Assembly (NCBI GenBank): GCA_964459995.1
Contig: CAYWOR010000014.1
Location: 1 to 64,000, forward strand
DNA length: 64,000 nt
From: CAZSHG01 sp964459995
Lineage (GTDB): Bacteria; UBP14; UBA6098
Reading direction: 5' to 3'
The number at the start of each line of letters is the position of its first letter. Position 1 is the first letter of the stretch. Positions 13,551-20,598 of the stretch are shown here, one piece after another. The notes under the pieces were generated by a model. The model was given only the letters and a program-made list of their open reading frames with translations, searched no databases and was not told the DNA's origin. The position numbers and the translations under genes are program-made.

Positions 13551-14277
13551 CGATTGCCTTGCGTGTTGCCCTAACAATTTCCAACATCTCACGAACTGCG
13601 GCGTCGAGTCCGACGAAAAGTGCACGTGCGATAATCGCATGGCCGATAGAAAGTTCCTCGACCGGTTCGATAGCGGCAATATTGCGGACATTGCGATAAT
13701 TGAGCGCGTGCCCCGCCGCAACTCCGAGTTTCAGCTTTGAGGCCTGATGCGCGGCACGTTCCAGCGTCCTAAGCGCATCGATCTCCTCCTCGAAACTCTT
13801 GCATACTGCGTAATAATTCGTGTTTAGCTCGACATAGTCGGCGTTCAGAGCCGCCGCAGTTTTCATATTTTCCTCGGTCGGATCGACGAAAAGAGATACG
13901 ATTATTCCGGCTTCGGAAAGCTGTTCGACCGCATGCTCGATTTCCGGAGCCTCCTGCCCAAGGTCAAAACCCCGCTCTGTTGTGTTTTCGGAGGGGTTTT
14001 CCGGCACGAGGGTAACCATATCCGGCTTCACCTGAAGAGCGATGTCGATCATCTCTTGAGATGCTGAACATTCCAGCGTTAGATGCGAAGTTACAAGCTC
14101 GCGGACGATGTAGAAATCTCGGTCATTTATATGCCGTCTATCGCCGCGAAGATGCACCGTCACGCCGTCCGCTCCAGCTTGCTCGACTAAGACAGCGGCA
14201 TGGGCGGGGTCGGGATATTTTGTTCGGCGTGTGCCGCGCAAAGTTCCAACATGGTCGATGTTTACAGAAAGTCTCAT
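13543..14277 (-). CDS. pdxJ: Pyridoxine 5'-phosphate synthase
   Basis: 244-residue TIM-barrel enzyme joining 1-deoxy-xylulose 5-phosphate and 3-amino-2-oxopropyl phosphate to form pyridoxine 5'-phosphate, last step of the DXP-dependent vitamin B6 pathway. Start chosen at 14277, after GGAG. Signatures: LSVNIDHVGTLRGTRRTKYPDP, ADGVTVHLRGDRRHINDRD, PDMVTLVPENPSENTTERGFDL, SLFVDPT, VAAGHALNYRNV and ELSIGHAIIARALFVGL. The R-rich RGTRRT and HLRGDRRHI motifs bind phosphate. Full length for the family. Followed by xseA with an 8-base overlap. Confidence 0.96.
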   Translation of the reverse strand: MRLSVNIDHVGTLRGTRRTKYPDPAHAAVLVEQAGADGVTVHLRGDRRHINDRDFYIVRELVTSHLTLECSASQEMIDIALQVKPDMVTLVPENPSENTTERGFDLGQEAPEIEHAVEQLSEAGIIVSLFVDPTEENMKTAAALNADYVELNTNYYAVCKSFEEEIDALRTLERAAHQASKLKLGVAAGHALNYRNVRNIAAIEPVEELSIGHAIIARALFVGLDAAVREMLEIVRATRKAIGV

Positions 14278-14345
14278 GTTATCTCCGTTCAAATTATGTT
14301 TTTTCTCTCAAATTAATAGTAGCTAATTGACAAATATCAACTTAC

Positions 14346-14579
14346 CTATCCTCCGCCGATTGGGATCGACAGCTGAATAATGTCTCCGTCGCGGAGTGTT
14401 GCGCTATGTTTGAGCATAATGGCATCCCTGACCGCTATTATATACTTTATGTGTTCCGGCAAATATCCCATCTCGCGCAAAAGCTCTGCAACAGAAGCAT
14501 TTTCATCGAGAATAATAATCTCTTCAGCGACTCCTCGCGGCTTCAGCATATTGCCGTGGATTTGCACTTCGATTTTCAT
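14346..14579 (-). CDS. ThiS/MoaD-like sulfur carrier protein
   Basis: 77-residue ubiquitin-like protein. The frame starts MKIEVQIHG, contains ENASVAELLREMGYLPEHIKYIIAVRD and DGDIIQLSIPIGGG, ending in the Gly-Gly tail that is adenylated and turned into thiocarboxylate by a ThiF/MoeB-type enzyme. It ends in an extra Gly (GGG). Its start lies just inside the stop of the thiF-like gene, so the two are an obvious pair. Without thiG, moaE or cysM-like genes nearby, the sulfur acceptor pathway (thiamine, molybdopterin, cysteine or tRNA) cannot be fixed. Confidence 0.85.
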   Translation of the reverse strand: MKIEVQIHGNMLKPRGVAEEIIILDENASVAELLREMGYLPEHIKYIIAVRDAIMLKHSATLRDGDIIQLSIPIGGG

Positions 14580-14581
14580 AT

Positions 14582-15310
14582 TCACGTTCTCCCGCAAATC
14601 CTACATTCAGAGTCTCTTGGGATCGATACCGTTTCAAATCTCATCATGGAAAGATCGGCAAAGAGCATTTTGCCTTCCAGCGCGGGAACTAAACCCACAA
14701 GAGTTCTAACCGCTTCGGAGGCTTGAATCGAGGCGACAAAAACCGCTGTGGAGCCAATAATCGGAGTATTCGATTCCATCGAAGCGTAAGGTATTGCACA
14801 TTTTAGGCATGCGGTTTTATTTGGGACTATCGTCATCGCTCTGCCCTCGAAACCTCTACAAGCACCGTGAATAAAGGGGTTTCCGATCGCTACCGCGGCT
14901 AAATTTACGATATATCTCGATTCGAAATTATCCAAACAATCAATTACCAAAGAGCTTTTCGCAAATGTTTCGATGACATTTTCTTCGGTGATCCGAGTTC
15001 GTGAAAATGCTATCTCCGCAAAGGGATTCTGCTCTGAAAGCCTTTTCGCCGCTATTTCCGCTTTGGGAAAACCGACATCGTTGAATCGATAGAGAAATTG
15101 CCGATTGAGATTCGATAGTTCGATAATACCATCGTCTATTAACTCCAACCGGCCGATTCCCGCTCCTGCGAGACATTTAGCGACGGTGCAACCAAGCCCA
15201 CCGACACCTATAATTGCCACCTTGGCTTGGCGAAGCTTATTTTGCCCTTCTTCGCCGATTTCCGGTATGGCAATTTGCCTTTTGTAAATTTCCGTCTCGC
15301 GATTGTCGAT
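14582..15310 (-). CDS. ThiF/MoeB-family adenylyltransferase, apparent non-AUG start
   Basis: E1-like enzyme that would adenylate the C-terminus of the carrier encoded next. Motifs: VAIIGVGGLGCTVAKCLAGAGIG (nucleotide-binding loop), DDGIIELSNLNRQFLY (the Arg-containing DxDxVExSNLNRQ signature), VIDCLDNFESRY, and a cysteine pair set CLKC / CRIC for zinc. The first usual start codon in frame, GTG at 15220, would cut off the conserved beginning YKRQIAIPEIGEEGQNKLRQ, which is plainly coded upstream. Between the leuD stop (15326-15328) and that GTG there is no ATG, GTG or TTG in frame. GGGAG (15323-15319) sits 8 bases before an ATC at 15310, the likeliest start; ATA at 15316 is the alternative. It is in the same frame as leuD, separated by one TAG. 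Confidence 0.85.
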   Translation of the reverse strand: MDNRETEIYKRQIAIPEIGEEGQNKLRQAKVAIIGVGGLGCTVAKCLAGAGIGRLELIDDGIIELSNLNRQFLYRFNDVGFPKAEIAAKRLSEQNPFAEIAFSRTRITEENVIETFAKSSLVIDCLDNFESRYIVNLAAVAIGNPFIHGACRGFEGRAMTIVPNKTACLKCAIPYASMESNTPIIGSTAVFVASIQASEAVRTLVGLVPALEGKMLFADLSMMRFETVSIPRDSECRICGRT

Positions 15311-15325
15311 GTTTATATCTCCCTG

Positions 15326-15847
15326 CTATTTTGCATATTCGAACAGGCCGCCGGCGTTGTAGATGTCTCTCTGGACTTCGCTCATCGGCTTGGCTTGAAT
15401 TCGTGTGCAACTGTCTTTGACCTCGATTCCGCCGCTTTCAAGGTCGATCGAGACTATCTGGCCGGATTCGATTCCACTCGCCATAATGTCCGGAGCTTCC
15501 AGAACCGGGACTCCGGCGTTAACAGCGTTGCGCCAATAGATCGCCCCGAATGACTCGCCGATAATCGCCTGCACCCCGAGAGCAACGAAGCCGTCAACCG
15601 CATGCTGTCTGCTACTTCCCGACCCAAAATTTCGTCCAACCACGAGAATATCGTCTTTCTGAGCCTTCTTTGGGAATTCTTTCCAACCATCGAGATTGCC
15701 GAATATATATTGACCCATTTCATTAATATCAGTTATCGCAAGATGTTTATTGTGGTAAATCATATCTGTGTCGATGTTGTCTATTCTTGCGCCCTTATCG
15801 TCGCGAATCACCCAGATACGTCCTTCGATTTTTGTCGGCTTTGTCAT
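15326..15847 (-). CDS. 3-isopropylmalate dehydratase small subunit family (LeuD-like)
   Basis: 173-residue swivelling-domain protein of the aconitase superfamily. DNIDTDMIYHNKHLAI, GRNFGSGSSRQHAVDGFVALGVQAIIGESFGAIYWRNAVNAGVPVL and a C-terminal SCTRIQAKP segment match LeuD/HacB small subunits; the GSGSSRxHA stretch is the substrate-binding loop. It would work with a large [4Fe-4S] subunit to isomerise an isopropylmalate-type substrate; no large subunit lies in this window, so leucine, methanogen-type homoaconitase or 2-methylmalate roles stay open. AGGAG precedes the ATG. First gene of the cluster leading into thiF-like, thiS-like, pdxJ and xseA. Confidence 0.88.
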   Translation of the reverse strand: MTKPTKIEGRIWVIRDDKGARIDNIDTDMIYHNKHLAITDINEMGQYIFGNLDGWKEFPKKAQKDDILVVGRNFGSGSSRQHAVDGFVALGVQAIIGESFGAIYWRNAVNAGVPVLEAPDIMASGIESGQIVSIDLESGGIEVKDSCTRIQAKPMSEVQRDIYNAGGLFEYAK

Positions 15848-15862
15848 TTTTCTCCTTATAGA

Positions 15863-17701
15863 TTATTTTAGTAAAGTGATGGTTATTCTTTGCGAGGATA
15901 CCGCCACGAAATAAATCCCTCCGGGAACAGCCTCGTTCCGGTTGTCGGTTCCATTCCATATAACTCGTTTTTCGGTTATTGGCAAGCGCTTAATAAGCCG
16001 CCCTGAGATGTCATATATCGAGATATTTTCGCCTTCCCACTCGCCGTATAATTCAAAAGTGCATTCAGCGTTGAAGGGGTTAGGAAAAGCGCGTATCGAA
16101 ATCTCTTTTGGTTTATATTCGCTTTCCGCGATTTCCATTGTGCCGAAGGGAATCCATAACACTGCGTCCGCGATTACGACACTTCCGTTGACAGCGGTTC
16201 TATCGCTGATTCCAACATAGCCGCCGGAACCACTATCGAAGAGCTTTCGTCCGAGATAGTGCCATTCCGCGCCGCTTCCCTTTTGCGAAACGAACAGCGA
16301 TTCGTTCTCGACTCCAAAAATTCTGACGAACACACTGTCGCAACGGTTCGAGCCGGCGAGCCACCACATATAGATATCATAATAGCCGGAGTCCGGCAGA
16401 TTTGGAGTCCATGTTGCCCAATCATCAGTGCCGCCGGAATTGCAAAAGGTGTAATCACCCCACCATCCTGATTCGGGGGCGTAAGTGCCCGGATACCATG
16501 TCCCGCCTGTAACAAATTCGGGGTCGCCATTATCGATAATAATTGAATCTCCGTGGACGACAGAATCCCCGAAAACATCCCGAATGCCTTCCCAGAAAAC
16601 AGGATCGCAATCGTCGTAGCCCAATGCCCAGAAACCGACACCCATTAGGTTGTTTTCGGCTGTCCAGCGATATTTTTCGTCAAGGCTTCGAGCGTCATCC
16701 CACCAGCATTGACGGTAACTGCCATAGACATACCATGGTGCGGGGGCGTTTACATCGAAATTACAGCCATAGGTTAAGGTTTCGGCGACACAGGTTCTAT
16801 AGAATTTAGCCGAACCGCTTCCTGTAGTCGTTGCTCCACGGTAACTTCCGGTGCAAGGCCAATCGTAGCCATAAAGGGGAAGACCTACGATAAATCTTGA
16901 GCGTTTGAACATGTTCGACCCGCAATAGGCCGAGACCGAATACGCTATGTCGTAGGTGCATCCGGGATCGTCGAGTGGCGCGAGTGGGCCGGTGGAAGAC
17001 GAACCGCCATAGTAATAGCCATATCCCATAAGAAATAGAATGTCTGTGTGAGGTAGAAGCGAATCCGAGTTAAAAGTATTTCGCCAGTCCACTGGCGGAA
17101 GACAGAGACTTAGGACGGCTTCGGAATCTCTGGTGTGAATTGAATCCGCAAGCTCCCTCATGAAGGCGTAAAATCCAGCGCGCGCGGTGCTTGGCGGAAG
17201 CTCGAAATCGATATTTACGCCATCCGCACCCATCGCCATAACATTGCAGATTGTTTTGCATGCATTTGAGCGGTTTGTGGGATTGTTCACAATCGAAGCT
17301 ATATCATCGTCGTTGAAAACCGCGATACAAACATCGACAGCGCATCCCTGCGAATGCGCCGCTGTAATTAATGCTGTAGCCGGCCAGTGACGGTAATTTG
17401 AAACATTACCGTAGCTGTTCAAAGTAACCTCAAAATAGGCGACACGAGTCAGAAGGTCGTATCTGGGGCAATCATAAGCGGTGTATTCCCAATAGGGAAG
17501 AAAACCGTAAACCTCGTGGCTGAGAGCGGAGGGTGAGCGCTCGAAGGGACGAAAGGCGATATTCGGCATTTCATATATCTGTTCGCCGCCAAAAAGAATC
17601 GAATGTTCCTCGTGGGGCAGAATCGATTGCTCGTTTGCGTTTGCGATAGAAACTATCGCGGTGAATATAACTATCACAATCTTCATTATTCGTCTTGTCA
17701 T
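15863..17701 (-). CDS. Secreted glycoside hydrolase family 18-type protein with sorting domain
   Basis: 612 residues. Signal peptide (about 1-22), then a GH18 barrel: EVYGFLPYWEY, GADGVNIDFELPP carrying the DGxxxDxE catalytic motif (160-167, proton donor Glu167), ILFLMGYGYYYGG and GLPLYGYDWPC. This fits spore-cortex-type or chitinase-like hydrolases acting on beta-1,4-linked amino sugars such as chitin or peptidoglycan. Residues about 395-530 form a beta domain resembling golvesin/xly-type carbohydrate-associated modules (FVTGGTWYPG ... GYYDIYMWW). The C-terminal sorting domain is ISIRAFPNPFNAECTFEL to GGIYFVAVSSQRITITLLK. It overlaps the regulator gene upstream by four bases (ATGA). Confidence 0.85.
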   Translation of the reverse strand: MTRRIMKIVIVIFTAIVSIANANEQSILPHEEHSILFGGEQIYEMPNIAFRPFERSPSALSHEVYGFLPYWEYTAYDCPRYDLLTRVAYFEVTLNSYGNVSNYRHWPATALITAAHSQGCAVDVCIAVFNDDDIASIVNNPTNRSNACKTICNVMAMGADGVNIDFELPPSTARAGFYAFMRELADSIHTRDSEAVLSLCLPPVDWRNTFNSDSLLPHTDILFLMGYGYYYGGSSSTGPLAPLDDPGCTYDIAYSVSAYCGSNMFKRSRFIVGLPLYGYDWPCTGSYRGATTTGSGSAKFYRTCVAETLTYGCNFDVNAPAPWYVYGSYRQCWWDDARSLDEKYRWTAENNLMGVGFWALGYDDCDPVFWEGIRDVFGDSVVHGDSIIIDNGDPEFVTGGTWYPGTYAPESGWWGDYTFCNSGGTDDWATWTPNLPDSGYYDIYMWWLAGSNRCDSVFVRIFGVENESLFVSQKGSGAEWHYLGRKLFDSGSGGYVGISDRTAVNGSVVIADAVLWIPFGTMEIAESEYKPKEISIRAFPNPFNAECTFELYGEWEGENISIYDISGRLIKRLPITEKRVIWNGTDNRNEAVPGGIYFVAVSSQRITITLLK

Positions 17702-19029
17702 GGCTCGCGCACCTCTTCGTCCGACATGCCCAGTTTTTTCATTCGAGAATATATCATTCGGCGAGTAATCCCGAGAATTTTCGCGGCCTCGGTTTTGTTT
17801 CCACGAGTTTTACGAAGCGCTTCGATAATGGCCGTGCGTTCCATATCTTCGAGGGTTCTTCTGCTGTGTTGAGGTGATATTGTGGGGGCAAGTATCGTTT
17901 CCATTCGAGGCAGATGCTTTATTTCTATAAGATCGCCTGACGCGAGAATGGTTGCACGTTCGACAACATTGAATAGTTCTCGGACATTCCCGCGCCAAGA
18001 TGCGGTTTTGAGCATCTGAACAGCTTGGGCATCGATGCCGCCTGAATAGTCCTTTTCACGGAGAAAATAGTTAACCAAATCGGGGATGTCCCCGCGCCTT
18101 TCGGCCAAAGAGGGCATCCGAATTGGAAAAACCGCCAAACGATAGTAGAGGTCTTCACGGAACAGTCCCTTTTCCATAGCGGATTTTAGGTCGCGGTTGG
18201 TCGCGGCTATAAGGCGTATATTGACCTTAATCGGGTTGACTCCGCCCACTCGATTTATGATGCCGTTTTGGATTGCACGAAGAAGTTTTGCTTGAATTCC
18301 GCCGGGAAGCTCGCCGATTTCGTCGAGAAACAGTGTGCCGCCGTCGGCAAGCTCGAATCTTCCGGGTTTTGCTTTGTGCGCACCGGTAAAAGCACCCTTT
18401 TCGTGGCCGAAAAGCTCACTTTCGAGCAAGTTTTCAGATAGCGAAGCACAATTTATCGCGATGAATGGTCCGTTAGCGCGTTTCGATTTCAGATGAATAG
18501 ATCTCGCCGCAAGCTCTTTTCCAGTGCCGGACTCGCCTAAAACAAGCACAGTGGCGTCAGTCTCGGCAACTTTTTCGATAACTTCATAGACTTCGCGCAT
18601 ACATGCAGATTTGCCAACAATCACGACTTCGGAGATTTCGTCCCATCGCCTGAAATTGATTTCCTGCGTAAGTTTACGCGCCTTATCAACCTTATCGACT
18701 AATAAAACCATCTCGTCCAGTGGAAAGGGTTTGATGATATAATCTTCGGCACCTGCTTTCATCGCAGAAATAGCCGTATCGACGCTGGCATAAGCGGTCA
18801 TAAGTATGACTTTGAGGCCGGGATATTGTGTTTTTGCGCTCTCGAGAAGTTCGACCCCGTTTATATAGGGCATTTTAAGGTCGGTTATCAGAAGGTCATA
18901 GCCATTAGGAAGTTCTGAAAGGGCATCTTTCCCGCCGTTTACTGACTTCACAAAATGGCCTTCTTCCTCCAACCGCGAAGCAAGTAGAAAACACATTTTC
19001 GGTTCGTCGTCCGCGATAAGGATTCTCAT
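17698..19029 (-). CDS. Sigma-54-dependent response regulator (NtrC family)
   Basis: 443 residues in three domains. Receiver domain 1-120 with acidic pair D7-D8, phospho-acceptor D50 and K100. AAA+ domain with Walker A GESGTGKE (165-172), the sigma-54 contact loop GAFTGA (212-217) and Walker B GTLFLDEIGE (231-240). Fis-type helix-turn-helix at the end (TRGNKTEAAKILGITRRMIYSRMKKLG). It should activate sigma-54 promoters when phosphorylated. No histidine kinase is adjacent, so it is an orphan here. It overlaps both neighbours by four bases (nudix upstream, GH18 downstream), implying one transcript. Confidence 0.95.
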   Translation of the reverse strand: MRILIADDEPKMCFLLASRLEEEGHFVKSVNGGKDALSELPNGYDLLITDLKMPYINGVELLESAKTQYPGLKVILMTAYASVDTAISAMKAGAEDYIIKPFPLDEMVLLVDKVDKARKLTQEINFRRWDEISEVVIVGKSACMREVYEVIEKVAETDATVLVLGESGTGKELAARSIHLKSKRANGPFIAINCASLSENLLESELFGHEKGAFTGAHKAKPGRFELADGGTLFLDEIGELPGGIQAKLLRAIQNGIINRVGGVNPIKVNIRLIAATNRDLKSAMEKGLFREDLYYRLAVFPIRMPSLAERRGDIPDLVNYFLREKDYSGGIDAQAVQMLKTASWRGNVRELFNVVERATILASGDLIEIKHLPRMETILAPTISPQHSRRTLEDMERTAIIEALRKTRGNKTEAAKILGITRRMIYSRMKKLGMSDEEVREP

Positions 19030-19568
19030 TTCAAACTATCCTTTAATTTTTCGCGCAACAATCGCAGAACCTCGTTTGCATGGTTCGGGAAAGCAATATT
19101 CTCGGGCAAATCATCAATCTCGAACCAACCGACATCTTTTGATTCCTCTCCAGCGATTGCTCTTCCCCCGATAACTTTCGCGATGTAATAAGTATTATGT
19201 GTAACTCCTTGCCCTTCATAAAGATCAAGAAATATTCCAAGTATCTCCGTCGGTTCTATTTCGACCCCGGCCTCCTCTTTTGTCTCGCGAATCGCACCAT
19301 CACGGGGGTGTTCTGACTCTTCCAAAAAGCCTCCGGGGATGTCCCAAAAATCTTTAAACGGCTCTATGTCGCGTTTTATTAGCAAAAGCTTGCCGGCATC
19401 CAAAATCAACGCACCTGCGCAAGGTTTCGAGTTTCTGAACATGTGATGGCCGCAAATCGGACATGTTTCGACCAACACCGAATTGCCCTCGACTGGTTTC
19501 CATTCGGTGCGGTTTCCGCATTTTTCGCAGAATCTCGTTTCTCGGTATTTTGTTTTACTCTCTGCCAT
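19026..19568 (-). CDS. Zinc-ribbon NUDIX hydrolase
   Basis: 180 residues. An N-terminal zinc ribbon (Cys14, Cys17, Cys36, Cys39) precedes a NUDIX domain with a complete box from Gly80 to Val102 (G-x5-E-x7-RETxEEAGV). The zinc-ribbon plus NUDIX arrangement resembles NudC-like and other FCB enzymes that hydrolyse nucleoside diphosphate derivatives such as NADH or ADP-ribose, but the NudC SQPWPFP signature is absent, so substrate is unknown. First gene of the nudix-regulator-GH18 unit. Confidence 0.9.
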   Translation of the reverse strand: MAESKTKYRETRFCEKCGNRTEWKPVEGNSVLVETCPICGHHMFRNSKPCAGALILDAGKLLLIKRDIEPFKDFWDIPGGFLEESEHPRDGAIRETKEEAGVEIEPTEILGIFLDLYEGQGVTHNTYYIAKVIGGRAIAGEESKDVGWFEIDDLPENIAFPNHANEVLRLLREKLKDSLK

Positions 19569-19606
19569 TCTAATATTATAGTGTATCTATCTGGAATTTC
19601 CAACCC

Positions 19607-19769
19607 AAAAATGCCGGCGTCGCGCGGATGAAATCCGCTGGGGACAAATCGGAAAAAATTTCTATAAGTTAAAAATTCGTGCCCGATTTGTCCCCAGCCT
19701 TCTCTTCTGCCTTTTCGAAGCTTTGGCTTTCGAAAAGAATTTTGGAGAAGGCGCGACGCCGGCATTTTT
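19607..19769. repeat. 163-bp branched palindromic element
   Basis: Outer arms 19607-19625 and 19751-19769 are perfect 19-bp complements (AAAAATGCCGGCGTCGCGC). Inside are CTGGGGACAAATCGG (19638-19652) with CCGATTTGTCCCCAG (19683-19697), CCTTCTC (19698-19704) with GAGAAGG (19745-19751), and CTTTTCGAAGC with GCTTTCGAAAAG (19711-19737, one bulge). The whole folds into a multi-branched structure. It lies between divergent nudix and uppP genes. Confidence 0.85.
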
Positions 19770-19789
19770 TGGAGATTTGCTCATACTCC

Positions 19790-19818
19790 TTGCAAAAGCT
19801 ATTTTTATCGACTAAATT
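19790..19818 (+). promoter_or_regulatory. Promoter of uppP, probably leaderless
   Basis: TTGCAA (19790-19795), 17-bp spacer, TAAATT (19813-19818). Only 9 bases separate the -10 box from the uppP ATG and there is no ribosome site, so the transcript should begin at or within a few bases of the start codon. Confidence 0.6.
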
Positions 19819-19827
19819 GTTTCTGTT

Positions 19828-20592
19828 ATGACGAGGTTACTTTACATAATCATCATGGCTGTGCTACAGGGTATAACCGAGTTTCTGCCAGTTTCGAGTT
19901 CGGGGCATCTCGTTCTTGTCGGAAGTTTTCTTGGATTAAGTGAACCGGGAGCTGGTCTCGAGATAGCACTACATTTTGGGACACTATTGTCAATAATCGT
20001 ATTCTATTGGAATGACATAGTAAAACTTGTCAAATCTTGTGATTCGATTAAATGCGAATCCTCGAAGACCATCGGACTTGTGGCAATCGCGACAATCCCT
20101 GCGGCAATAATTGGCCTTGCTTTCAAATCCAAGCTGTTGGGCTTTTTCGACAGACCCGCTGTAGCTTCTATAATGTTAATCATTACGGGTATTTTTCTAA
20201 TGAGCACGTTTTTTATTCTTCGAGATGGTGCGAAAATCGGATTTTGGAACGCTATCGCAATAGGAATAGCGCAGGCATTCGCGATTTTGCCGGGAATATC
20301 GAGAAGCGGTGCTACTATTGTTACAGCTCGCCATTTTGGAATCGATGCCGAGAATTCGGCGCGTTTCAGCTTTTTCATGGCGATTCCTGCTGTCGCGGGA
20401 GCGGCACTCATGCATATTCTCGGCCACGCTTCGGAATTTAAGACTTATCATATCCTCGGAATTGCGGTTTCCTTCATAATTGGTTATATTTCACTGAAGA
20501 TACTGATAAAAGTCCTCGATAAGGGCAAACTTTGGGTTTTCGGTCCCTATTGCCTAATTTTGGGGTTAATCGGTTTAATAGCATTAACTTAG
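19828..20592 (+). CDS. uppP: Undecaprenyl-diphosphatase
   Basis: 254-residue polytopic inner-membrane enzyme that dephosphorylates undecaprenyl diphosphate to recycle the lipid carrier of cell-wall synthesis (also BacA, bacitracin resistance). The two family signatures are present: QGITEFLPVSSSGHLVL (residues 15-31) with the catalytic Glu and Ser, and ILPGISRSGATIVTARHFGI with the phosphate-binding Arg. About eight hydrophobic segments. Full length. dnaE starts 6 bases after its stop. Confidence 0.96.
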   Translation: MTRLLYIIIMAVLQGITEFLPVSSSGHLVLVGSFLGLSEPGAGLEIALHFGTLLSIIVFYWNDIVKLVKSCDSIKCESSKTIGLVAIATIPAAIIGLAFKSKLLGFFDRPAVASIMLIITGIFLMSTFFILRDGAKIGFWNAIAIGIAQAFAILPGISRSGATIVTARHFGIDAENSARFSFFMAIPAVAGAALMHILGHASEFKTYHILGIAVSFIIGYISLKILIKVLDKGKLWVFGPYCLILGLIGLIALT

Positions 20593-20598
20593 CGTATC

